Assembly (NCBI GenBank): GCA_964502665.1
Contig: CAZCXP010000150.1
Location: 1 to 5,847, forward strand
Direction: 5' to 3'
Length of the DNA stretch: 5,847 bases
Origin: SOKG01 sp964502665
GTDB lineage: Bacteria; Chloroflexota; Dehalococcoidia; SZUA-161
Position 1 is the first letter of the stretch, and every line of letters begins with the position of its first letter. Position numbers and translations under genes: made by a program. Of the stretch, positions 1 to 5,809 are shown one piece after another. Below the pieces are notes generated by a model. The model had not been told where the DNA came from. It did not search any database and saw only the letters and a program-made list of their open reading frames with translations.

Positions 1-60
1 GGGTAGAGCCTGTCCTGAGCCCTGGCCTTGGCTAGGCCCAAGGCTTGCCGAAGGATGAGG
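1..60. repeat. Candidate degenerate dispersed repeat with hairpin
   Basis: This non-coding segment contains an inverted repeat, GCCTTGG at 25-31 and CCAAGGC at 38-44, with a 6-base loop. The flanks (CCTGTCCTGAGC at 10-21, GCCGAAGGATGAGGG at 47-61) resemble short GC-rich intergenic repeats that I associate with Chloroflexota genomes, but that resemblance is from memory. No T-tract follows the stem, so it is not a classical terminator. Only one copy is present in the window, so its repeat status is inferred. Confidence 0.3.
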
Positions 61-65
61 GTGAC

Positions 66-104
66 TCCCCCCTCCCCTTAATCCCCTCCCTCCAGGGGAG
101 GGGA
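66..104. repeat. C-rich palindromic intergenic repeat, copy 1
   Basis: The segment begins with runs of C and ends in a hairpin: TCCCCTCCC at 82-90 pairs perfectly with GGGAGGGGA at 96-104 across the loop TCCAG. A close relative in the same orientation lies at 5810-5847. Two stem positions differ between the copies by paired changes that keep the helix, which suggests selection on the fold or mobility of a palindromic unit. The opposite strand of 67-90 has four G-runs separated by loops of 1, 5 and 1 bases, a G-quadruplex motif. There is no protein gene here. It is most likely a dispersed REP-like element. Confidence 0.75.
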
Positions 105-195
105 ACCGCAAGAGACTCCTGCGGCCAACCAATAGGTCACTTGAAGAGGTGGGCTTGTTGAATCCGCACTCACCATAAGGGAAGAACCCCAGACA
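105..195. other. Non-coding spacer upstream of the promoter
   Basis: No credible coding frame is visible between the palindromic repeat and the promoter. The only local structure is a weak 5-bp hairpin (CCGCA at 106-110, TGCGG at 120-124), which has no following T-tract. With the repeats to its left and the promoter and leader to its right, this accounts for the gene-free first 293 bases. Confidence 0.5.
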
Positions 196-225
196 TTGAC
201 ACGTCGCAGAGCACCAGCTTATACT
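196..225 (+). promoter_or_regulatory. Sigma70-type promoter of the acyl-CoA operon
   Basis: A perfect -35 hexamer TTGACA (196-201) is separated by 18 bases from TATACT (220-225), a 5/6 match to the -10 consensus. Transcription would begin near 232, giving a leader of roughly 60 bases before the ATG at 294. It is the best promoter match I noticed upstream of this operon, and it faces the acyl-CoA synthetase gene. Start-site mapping has not been done, so activity is inferred. Confidence 0.7.
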
Positions 226-293
226 ATTTTGGCCGAGCTCTTGTTCAAACGAGGAAGCTGCGCGGAAGAAATCTGTCAGGGGGAAAGAAGACG

Positions 294-1940
294 ATGGAGA
301 CAAAACCCGGCGATACCTTAGGAAGCATAGTGGACAGAGTGGGAGCCAAATACCCAAAGCAGGAGGCTATGGTCTGCGCAAAAGAGCGGATAACGTACGA
401 CACACTGCTGGACAGAGCGAATTGCATGGCCAGCGCCATGCTGAAAATGGGCGTCAAGAAGGGCGATAAGGTAGCTATCTGGATGAGCAATATACCCGAG
501 TGGGTAGATGCGCACTTCGCCTGTGTCAAAATAGGGGCTCCCGTTATCCCGCTCAACACCCGATACAAGGTTCACGAACTGGAATACATCCTCAGGCAGT
601 CCGATACAACCACCCTTTTCATGATGGACCGCTTCCTCAAGATAGATTTCATCCCCATGATCTACGAGGTCTGTCCCGAGTTGAAGGAGTGCAAGCCTGG
701 TGAACTGAAATGCGAAAAGCTACCGCTGCTCAAAAGAGTCATCATTGTTGGGGAGCAAAGCTATCCGGGAATGCTCGATTACAATGAAGTGCTCAAATCT
801 GGCAAGGACTATGCCAGTAACGATGATTTGAAGAAGGCTCAGGAGGCGGTAGAGCCTGAGGATGTCTACATCATTCCCTTTACCTCGGGTACAACTGGCT
901 TTCCCAAGGGCGTGGTGACCACTCACTACCAGTACCTAAGGGTTATCGCTGCCTTCAGCGACAGGTTTCAGATGACAGAAAAGGATCGTATTCTGGTCGT
1001 ATCCCCCTTCTACCACAACATGGGGAATATGACTGGAATGACGTTGGGTGCGTGCCACGGGGCCTGCATTCTGCCCATGGAGTCCTTCGACCCCGGCGAG
1101 GCCTTGAGGTTGATAGACGAGGAGAAGGTCACCAATTTCACCGGCTCGCCCACGATGTACATCATGATGCTGGACCATCCCGATTTCTCCAAGCGTGATA
1201 CCAGTGGCATAAAGAGCGCGATTATCGGCGGAGCAGATGTGTCTCCGGACCTGGTGAGAACCATCATCGAGAAAATGAAAATAAGAGACATGATATCGGG
1301 CTATGGAATGACGGAGAACACTGGCATCAGCACTTGCACCCGTCGTGGTGACCCACCTGAGCTGGTTGCCAACACCTGTGGAAGGCTCATGTTTGACGAT
1401 TGCGAGCTCAAGATACTGGAGCCGGAGACCGGAGAGGAACTTCCCCCAAACACTCAAGGAGAGCTTTGCACTCGTGGCTGGTTTGTTATGAAGGAGTATT
1501 ACATGCAGCCTGAAGAAACGGCGAAAGTCTTTGACACTAAAGGGTGGTTCCATACCACTGACCTGGCCACGATGGATGAGAACGGATACGTCAAGATAAC
1601 CGGCAGGCTCAAGGATATGTTCATTACCGGAGGGGTGAACGCTTATCCTGCAGAGATAGAAAGCTTCCTGATGACACATCCCAAGGTAGCCATGGTTGCA
1701 GTAGCTGGAGTGCCAGACAGGAGGATGGGCGAGGTGGCCATGGCCTTCATTAAGTTGAAGGAAGGCCAGACCACCACTGAAAAGGAAATAATAGGTTTCG
1801 CCAGGGAGAAGATGGCCAATTACAAAGCTCCAAAGTACGTGAAGTTCGTGGATGATTTCCCGATGACGGCCACCGGCAAGATACAGAAGTTCGTCCTCAA
1901 GGATGCAGCCGTAGAGGAACTGGGGCTCGATAAGCAATAA
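294..1940 (+). CDS. AMP-forming acyl-CoA synthetase/ligase (ANL superfamily)
   Basis: The 548-residue product is a full-length cytoplasmic member of the ANL (acyl-CoA synthetase, NRPS adenylation, luciferase) superfamily. Such enzymes use ATP and CoA to turn a carboxylic acid into an acyl-CoA through an acyl-AMP intermediate. The hallmarks are in order: the phosphate-binding loop TSGTTGFPKG (197-206), GYGMTEN (336-342) with the Mg-binding Glu341, the ribose-binding Asp423 in TTDLATMDENGY, the hinge GRLKD (437-441), GGVNAYPAEIE (446-456), and the C-terminal PMTATGKIQK with catalytic Lys529. No signal peptide or membrane segment is evident. The ATG start is supported by an AGGGGG Shine-Dalgarno at 278-283, 10 bases upstream. 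The gene follows a strong promoter and precedes an acyl-CoA dehydrogenase, which points to catabolic activation of an organic acid. Medium- or long-chain fatty, branched, alicyclic or aromatic acids are all possible and cannot be distinguished from motifs alone, so no gene symbol is given. Confidence 0.93.
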   Translation: METKPGDTLGSIVDRVGAKYPKQEAMVCAKERITYDTLLDRANCMASAMLKMGVKKGDKVAIWMSNIPEWVDAHFACVKIGAPVIPLNTRYKVHELEYILRQSDTTTLFMMDRFLKIDFIPMIYEVCPELKECKPGELKCEKLPLLKRVIIVGEQSYPGMLDYNEVLKSGKDYASNDDLKKAQEAVEPEDVYIIPFTSGTTGFPKGVVTTHYQYLRVIAAFSDRFQMTEKDRILVVSPFYHNMGNMTGMTLGACHGACILPMESFDPGEALRLIDEEKVTNFTGSPTMYIMMLDHPDFSKRDTSGIKSAIIGGADVSPDLVRTIIEKMKIRDMISGYGMTENTGISTCTRRGDPPELVANTCGRLMFDDCELKILEPETGEELPPNTQGELCTRGWFVMKEYYMQPEETAKVFDTKGWFHTTDLATMDENGYVKITGRLKDMFITGGVNAYPAEIESFLMTHPKVAMVAVAGVPDRRMGEVAMAFIKLKEGQTTTEKEIIGFAREKMANYKAPKYVKFVDDFPMTATGKIQKFVLKDAAVEELGLDKQ

Positions 1941-2007
1941 TGGCTCCTGAGTTCCGCCTCCGTATCCGGAGTAGGGCTGTACCAAAGAGAGAAGGAGGAA
2001 AGCAACG
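1941..2007 (+). other. Intergenic spacer with small stem-loop and ribosome binding site
   Basis: This 67-base gap between the two acyl-CoA genes carries a 5-bp stem-loop, CTCCG (1958-1962) and CGGAG (1967-1971) with loop TATC, and then a strong Shine-Dalgarno AAGGAGG at 1992-1998. The stem has no T-tract, so it is not an intrinsic terminator. Read-through from the synthetase into the dehydrogenase is expected. The strong site, 9 bases before the GTG, fixes the start of the downstream gene. Confidence 0.5.
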
Positions 2008-3132
2008 GTGAATTTCAACTTGACCGAAGAGCAGGAGATGTTCCAGAAGGAAGTGAGGAAGTTCGCTGAAGCGGAGCTCCCCCCTCTGGTCGATATAATG
2101 GACAAGCAGAACGAATTCCCCCATGAGATACGGCCGAAACTGGCTGCCATGAATCTCTATGCAATTCCCTTTGATCCGGAATACGGTGGGGCTGGTTCCG
2201 ACCATGTTAGCCTGACTCTAGCCATGGAGGAAGTGGCAAAGATACTGGCTCCTCTGGCGATACACATGCAGGTGGGAAACGTTACCTGCGACAGGTTCAA
2301 TAAGCTGGGCACCGAGGAACAGAAAAGGGAATGGATGATTCCGATTTCTGAAGGTAAGAAGCTTGTCTGCTTCTGCTTCACCGAGCCGGATACAGGCTCA
2401 AACCCGAAGATGCTCAAGACCACAGCAAAATTGGATGGCGATGGCTATGTTGTGAACGGACGGAAGAGATTCATCACCAACGCTCCTTTTGCCGACGCAG
2501 CCTTCATTTTTGCAAAAGACGATGAAGGGGACATCAGCCTGTTCCTTGTGGAAGCAGATAGAAAGGGCTTCGCTACCGAAAAGAAGATGGATAAGCTGGG
2601 GCTAAGGGGTACCGAGCTCTGTGATGTGGTCCTGGATGATGTCCGAATACCCAAAGAGAACCTGATGGGAGGCAAAGGCGGGAAGTTCGATGCGCTGAAG
2701 GACGCGATGACCATAGGCAAGCTCTGCCTCAGCGCACAGTGTGTGGGGCTTATGCAGGCATCGCTGGACGAGGCCATCAAGTATGCCATGCACCGGATGC
2801 ATTTCGATGAGCCGATCTTCAATTTGCAGGCCATTCACTGGCTGCTGGCTGAGATGGCCTCCCAGCTCGAGGCCTCGCGGTGGTTGACCTATCGTGCTGC
2901 TTTCCTCAAAGACCAGGGCATGGATACTATCAAAGACATGGCCATAACGAAGCTATTCGTAACTCAGACCGCTGTGGATGTCTGCAGATGGGGCATGCAG
3001 GTACATGGTGCCTATGGCATCAGCAAGGAGTACAAGATCGAGCGGCTGTTCAGAGACGCCAAGATGTACGAGCTGCTCGAGGGGACGTCTGAGATACAAA
3101 GGGAGCTCATAGTGAGGCGTTTGCCGAGGTAG
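2008..3132 (+). CDS. Acyl-CoA dehydrogenase (FAD-dependent)
   Basis: The 374-residue protein has the full length of the acyl-CoA dehydrogenase family, which oxidises acyl-CoA to trans-2-enoyl-CoA using FAD and passes electrons to electron-transfer flavoprotein. The helical N-terminal domain covers roughly residues 1-118. The middle beta domain includes the flavin/substrate segment FTEPDTGSNP (124-133) and GLRGTELCDVVLDDVRIP (198-215). The C-terminal helical domain ends in LLEGTSEIQR (356-365), in which Glu358 matches the catalytic base of short- and medium-chain enzymes. Translation starts at GTG behind an AAGGAGG site. Two segments depart from the common pattern: TEPDTGSNP instead of TEPGAGSD, and RMHFDEPI (263-270), where most members have RxxFGxPI, so Gly becomes Asp267. 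It probably works on the CoA ester made by the upstream synthetase. The substrate is undetermined, and no ETF genes are in view. Confidence 0.93.
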   Translation: MNFNLTEEQEMFQKEVRKFAEAELPPLVDIMDKQNEFPHEIRPKLAAMNLYAIPFDPEYGGAGSDHVSLTLAMEEVAKILAPLAIHMQVGNVTCDRFNKLGTEEQKREWMIPISEGKKLVCFCFTEPDTGSNPKMLKTTAKLDGDGYVVNGRKRFITNAPFADAAFIFAKDDEGDISLFLVEADRKGFATEKKMDKLGLRGTELCDVVLDDVRIPKENLMGGKGGKFDALKDAMTIGKLCLSAQCVGLMQASLDEAIKYAMHRMHFDEPIFNLQAIHWLLAEMASQLEASRWLTYRAAFLKDQGMDTIKDMAITKLFVTQTAVDVCRWGMQVHGAYGISKEYKIERLFRDAKMYELLEGTSEIQRELIVRRLPR

Positions 3133-3161
3133 CAAAACTAAAACGCTCCCCCAACCCTTCA
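3133..3161. other. Convergent intergenic junction without clear terminator
   Basis: The stop codons of the acyl-CoA dehydrogenase (plus strand) and the Nudix gene (minus strand) are separated by only 29 bases. The sequence is A-rich then C-rich on the plus strand, so the minus-strand transcript ends in a T-rich stretch (GCGTTTTAGTTTTG), but I see no stem that would make an intrinsic terminator in either direction. Termination may be Rho-dependent, or the transcripts may overlap. Confidence 0.45.
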
Positions 3162-3704
3162 CTAAGCCCGAAACCTGCGCAGCGCCATCAGCAGCCCGGC
3201 GATGCTCTTGGCATCGCACACCTCGCCTGAGGCGATAAGCTCGGGGACTGCAGTCAGGGGTACGCGCACCAGCTCGATATTCTCGTCGCTGTCAGCTACA
3301 CTCTCAGCCGGTGTGAGCTCGGTGGCAAGATAGAGATGCATGTCCTCGGTGCAGAAACCGGGGCTGGTATAGAAGGAACCCAGCTTCTCCCATCGCTCAG
3401 CGGAGAAGCCCGTCTCCTCCTCGAACTCCCTGCGGGCACACTGAAGCGTATCCTCGCCGGGTTCCATGAGGCCTGCCGGAATCTCCAGCAGCGCCTTCTC
3501 CACCGGCTTGCGATACTGCCGGACAAGAAGGACGTTATCCTCGGAGTCAATGGCGACGATGGCGCTGCAGGCACCATGCTCTACGATCTCGCGCTTCGTC
3601 TTTCTGCCGGAGGGCAGCTCCACTGTATCAACCCTCAGGCCGACCAGTCTTCCCTGGTAGATGCGCTCAGTATGCAGAGTCCGTTCTTGGCTCACGTTCT
3701 TCAC
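3162..3704 (-). CDS. Nudix hydrolase, ADP-ribose pyrophosphatase-like
   Basis: The 180-residue protein carries a perfect Nudix box (GX5EX7REUXEEXGU) at residues 78-100: Gly78, Glu84, Arg92-Glu93, Glu96-Glu97, Gly99. These residues bind the divalent metals and cleave a nucleoside diphosphate linked to another moiety. The N-terminal strand pattern (RIYQGRLVGLRVDTVELPSG, 14-33), EIPAG before the box, and SPGFCTED (114-121) after it match the ADP-ribose pyrophosphatase (NudF/ADPRase) branch. That branch hydrolyses ADP-ribose to AMP and ribose 5-phosphate. The longest frame starts at GTG (3702-3704) and overlaps the end of the acetyltransferase gene by 38 bases. A second GTG three codons later (3693-3695) is equally plausible, and neither has a strong Shine-Dalgarno, so translation may be coupled to the upstream gene. 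It is the last gene of the minus-strand operon, two genes after NAD kinase. Activity on ADP-ribose rather than another sugar nucleotide is an inference. Confidence 0.9.
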   Translation of the reverse strand: MKNVSQERTLHTERIYQGRLVGLRVDTVELPSGRKTKREIVEHGACSAIVAIDSEDNVLLVRQYRKPVEKALLEIPAGLMEPGEDTLQCARREFEEETGFSAERWEKLGSFYTSPGFCTEDMHLYLATELTPAESVADSDENIELVRVPLTAVPELIASGEVCDAKSIAGLLMALRRFRA

Positions 3705-4173
3705 TCAACGGCCGCGGCGGCCCGAGATGTAAGGTCAGCGACACCTCATCACAATCGGGAAACTTGGGACATCTGTAGCACTCGCCCCAGACCTTGCGGG
3801 GAAGCTCTGACTTGTCAATGAGAACAAAGCCACACTTCTCAAAAAAGGCTGGCTTATAGGTCAGACAGAAAATGGTGGAGATGCCCAGTTCCCTGGCCTC
3901 TTCAATACACGTCTTGACCAGGGTGATGCCAATACCCTGACCTTTGCTACCCTCACCGACTGCCAGGGATTTGATCTCAGCCAAGTCCGACCAGCTCACA
4001 TGAAGCGCCACGCAGGCAGCGACCCGGTCGCCATCCCTGACCACAAAATAGTCCCTAATATTTTCGTAAATCTCGCTTAGGGCGCGAGGAAGCATCTCGC
4101 CCTGAGTGGCGAATTTGTTGATAAGCTTATGCATCTGGACGGCATCGGCTATTTTGGCTTTTTCCACTTTCAT
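3667..4173 (-). CDS. GNAT N-acetyltransferase, short ArgA-like
   Basis: This 168-residue single-domain GNAT protein would transfer an acetyl group from acetyl-CoA to an amine. The segment LAEIKSLAVGEGSKGQGIG (64-82) gives the core strand and the acetyl-CoA pyrophosphate loop (K77-G-Q-G-I-G82), and FFEKCGF (110-116) is the typical C-terminal GNAT strand. KLINKFATQGEMLPRALSEIYE (16-37) and the ending LPRKVWGECYRCPKFPDCDE (124-143) resemble the stand-alone short N-acetylglutamate synthase-like group (ArgA-like), which catalyses the first step of arginine synthesis. No other arg gene is here, so the substrate remains uncertain. Cys132, Cys135 and Cys141 form a C-x2-C-x5-C cluster. The ATG follows the nadK stop by 6 bases, with AGAGGGAG inside the final nadK codons as its ribosome binding site, implying tight coupling. 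The last 18 or so residues are a charged, Pro-rich tail that overlaps the start of the Nudix gene. Confidence 0.85.
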   Translation of the reverse strand: MKVEKAKIADAVQMHKLINKFATQGEMLPRALSEIYENIRDYFVVRDGDRVAACVALHVSWSDLAEIKSLAVGEGSKGQGIGITLVKTCIEEARELGISTIFCLTYKPAFFEKCGFVLIDKSELPRKVWGECYRCPKFPDCDEVSLTLHLGPPRPLSEEREPRTDSAY

Positions 4174-4179
4174 CTCCGT

Positions 4180-5013
4180 CTACTCCCTCTTTGCCAGCCT
4201 CTGCACCAGCGTTCCGTAAAAGGATGCGGGTCGATCGGACCTGAGCAGCCGGGTGACATGAGGACTGCGTCTGACTTCCACAACAGCCCCGTCGCTTAGC
4301 GGGACTTCAATCTGACCATCAATGCTGAGCGTTGCTCCATGAGTGGTGCTCACCTCGAGCTTCACCTTTGTGTCAGCAGGCAAAACCAGAGCGGTACTTA
4401 AGCTGAGATGAGCTGCGATTGGCTGCAGCAGGATCTCCCTGGCGAGAGGATGGAGTATAGGACCGCCTGCCGCCAGGGAATAGCCAGTGCTGCCGGTTGC
4501 TGTGGCTAAAATCACACCATCGCATCTATAGGTTGTCAACGGTTCTCCATCGACAGTTGCCGTGACGCGAATCAGACGGCATCTCTCCCCACGGCCGACA
4601 GCCACATCGTTTAGCGCATGAAACGCAGGGGTATCCGCTGAGATAAGCTCCGCCTGAAGCATAGTCCTCTCCTCAAGCCAACCCTCTCCCTTGACAAAAG
4701 CGGGCACCCGGCTCAAGGCATCCTCTGCACGCAGCTCAGTCATGAAACCAACACGTCCCAGGTTTACGCCCAGAATAGGAATCGACTGGGCATTAGCGAT
4801 GCGCGCTGCCCTGAGAATGGTGCCATCGCCTCCCAGGCAGATTAGGAGCTCGGTTTCATCCGCCTGTTCTCTCGCCCGGTCCTCCTCCCACGATGAGCAT
4901 ATCCAGACCGCAACATCCAGACCGCCCACGACCTCAGCCAGTCGCTGAGCCAAATCCCCGGCAGCCTGGATCTTGGGCTGGAACAGGATGCCAACCTTTT
5001 TCTTCAAGTCCAT
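4180..5013 (-). CDS. nadK: NAD kinase (ATP-NAD kinase)
   Basis: The 277-residue cytosolic enzyme phosphorylates the 2'-hydroxyl of the NAD adenosine ribose to make NADP, using ATP or possibly polyphosphate. It has every family landmark: GGDGT at 61-65 with Asp63 as the catalytic/phosphate-site residue, the following NLGRVGFMTEL (84-94), the NAD-binding Asn135-Asp136 in ALNDVAV, RCDGVILATATGSTGYSLAAGGP (163-185), and DGQ at 232-234. Length is normal and no domain is missing. The ATG start (5011-5013) is preceded by a purine-rich but weak site (GAAGAAG), 21 bases after the tlyA stop. This tlyA-nadK adjacency is also familiar from Gram-positive bacteria. It is the main source of NADPH cofactor and is likely essential. 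The identification is secure; the phosphate donor is not determined by the sequence. Confidence 0.96.
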   Translation of the reverse strand: MDLKKKVGILFQPKIQAAGDLAQRLAEVVGGLDVAVWICSSWEEDRAREQADETELLICLGGDGTILRAARIANAQSIPILGVNLGRVGFMTELRAEDALSRVPAFVKGEGWLEERTMLQAELISADTPAFHALNDVAVGRGERCRLIRVTATVDGEPLTTYRCDGVILATATGSTGYSLAAGGPILHPLAREILLQPIAAHLSLSTALVLPADTKVKLEVSTTHGATLSIDGQIEVPLSDGAVVEVRRSPHVTRLLRSDRPASFYGTLVQRLAKRE

Positions 5014-5034
5014 CTTCTTCTTCGTTAATCCGCT

Positions 5035-5760
5035 CTACGGCTTTCGTAACAGGACAAAGAACTCCCTGTTGCCCTCAGCGCCCAAGATCGGCGACGCCAC
5101 CAGGCCCTCCAACCTGAAGCCCCTGTCAACAGCCCAGCAGATGAAGCGGCCCAGAACGGTAGCATGGATAAGAGGGTCTTTGACCAGACCGCCTTTACCT
5201 ACATGCCGCCGCCCCGCCTCAAACTGAGGTTTTACCAGCACAATCAATCGCCCCCCGCCCCTCACCACACCGGCCACTGCGGGGACCACCTTCTCCAGAG
5301 AGATGAATGATACGTCAACTGTGGCCAGGTCAACCGCCTCAGGCAGGGTGAACGGGTAGCGAGCGTTGACCCGCTCCATCACCACAACCCTGGGGTCTTG
5401 CCTCAGACGGTAGTCAAGCTGCCCGTAACCAACGTCGACGGCATATACCTTGCTGGCTCCGCGCTTCAGCAAGCAGTCGGTGAAACCTCCCGTCGACGAA
5501 CCTACATCGACCACCACCAGGGAGGTAACATCCACCTGGAACTCGTCAAGGGCCCCCTCCAGCTTGAGGCCGCCCCTACCCACGAATGGAGGGCTCTGCA
5601 GCAGATGAACCTCGGCGTCGTCCCTGACCAGGGTGCTGGGCTTGACGACCGTCCTGTTGTCGGCGACAACAGCGCCCTCCATGACCATAACCCTGGCCTT
5701 CTCCCTGCTGTCGGCCAGTCCCCTGGTAACAAGCAGGGCGTCTATCCTCTGCCTACTCAC
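5035..5760 (-). CDS. tlyA: TlyA family rRNA (cytidine-2'-O)-methyltransferase
   Basis: The 241-residue protein has the TlyA architecture. An N-terminal S4 RNA-binding domain (about 4-58, RIDALLVTRGLADSREKA...) is followed by FVGRGGLKLEGAL (59-71) and a Rossmann methyltransferase domain with the S-adenosylmethionine motif VVVDVGSSTGGFTDCLL (82-98). Lys66, Asp149 (TVDVSF), Lys177 (LVKPQF) and Glu233 (NREFF) fit the K-D-K-E catalytic tetrad of 2'-O-methyltransferases. Family members methylate C1920 of 23S rRNA, and longer type II forms also methylate C1409 of 16S rRNA; loss gives capreomycin/viomycin resistance. At 241 residues, clearly shorter than the mycobacterial 268, this looks like the short type I form, an inference from length. 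Older annotations call the family hemolysin A, which is probably misleading. The GTG start (5758-5760) lies directly before the S4 domain and has no Shine-Dalgarno. It is the first gene of the operon. Confidence 0.95.
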   Translation of the reverse strand: MSRQRIDALLVTRGLADSREKARVMVMEGAVVADNRTVVKPSTLVRDDAEVHLLQSPPFVGRGGLKLEGALDEFQVDVTSLVVVDVGSSTGGFTDCLLKRGASKVYAVDVGYGQLDYRLRQDPRVVVMERVNARYPFTLPEAVDLATVDVSFISLEKVVPAVAGVVRGGGRLIVLVKPQFEAGRRHVGKGGLVKDPLIHATVLGRFICWAVDRGFRLEGLVASPILGAEGNREFFVLLRKP

Positions 5761-5769
5761 ACCGTTTTT

Positions 5770-5798
5770 AGCATAGACTCGAAGGCACTGAAAGTCAA
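5770..5798 (-). promoter_or_regulatory. Candidate promoter of the tlyA-nadK operon
   Basis: Read on the minus strand, TTGACT (5793-5798, 5/6 to the -35 consensus) is separated by exactly 17 bases from TATGCT (5770-5775, 4/6 to the -10 consensus). Only 9 bases lie between the -10 element and the tlyA GTG. The expected start of transcription is therefore within a few bases of the start codon, fitting the absence of a ribosome binding site. Another promoter could lie beyond the window edge. Confidence 0.55.
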
Positions 5799-5809
5799 GG
5801 TTGCCCCAA

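Noticed and set aside
66..104. The C-rich palindromes as CRISPR repeats or attachment sites
   Set aside because: There are only two copies about 5.7 kb apart, with no spacers, integrase or cas genes, and the six genes between them look like housekeeping and catabolic chromosome genes.
238..253. Imperfect dyad CTCTTGTTCAAACGAG just after the predicted transcription start, as an operator
   Set aside because: Only five of seven outer positions pair, no regulator gene is nearby, and such weak dyads are expected by chance.
1958..1971. Stem-loop between the synthetase and dehydrogenase genes as a terminator
   Set aside because: The stem is only 5 bp with no following T-tract, and the downstream gene has a strong ribosome site but no clear promoter, so read-through is more likely.
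936..2150. A 404-codon open frame on the minus strand opposite the acyl-CoA synthetase and the start of the dehydrogenase
   Set aside because: It is antisense to two highly conserved enzymes whose motifs are intact. Its translation shows no recognisable domain and it spans the gap between two real genes, so it is a codon-bias shadow.
3336..3821. A 161-codon plus-strand frame across the Nudix and acetyltransferase genes
   Set aside because: It lies opposite a perfect Nudix box and the GNAT C-terminus, has no family resemblance, and has no promoter or ribosome site that I could see.
5035..5760. tlyA as a hemolysin or toxin
   Set aside because: The S4 domain, the S-adenosylmethionine motif and the K-D-K-E residues fit rRNA methyltransferase function. 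The hemolysin label is historical.
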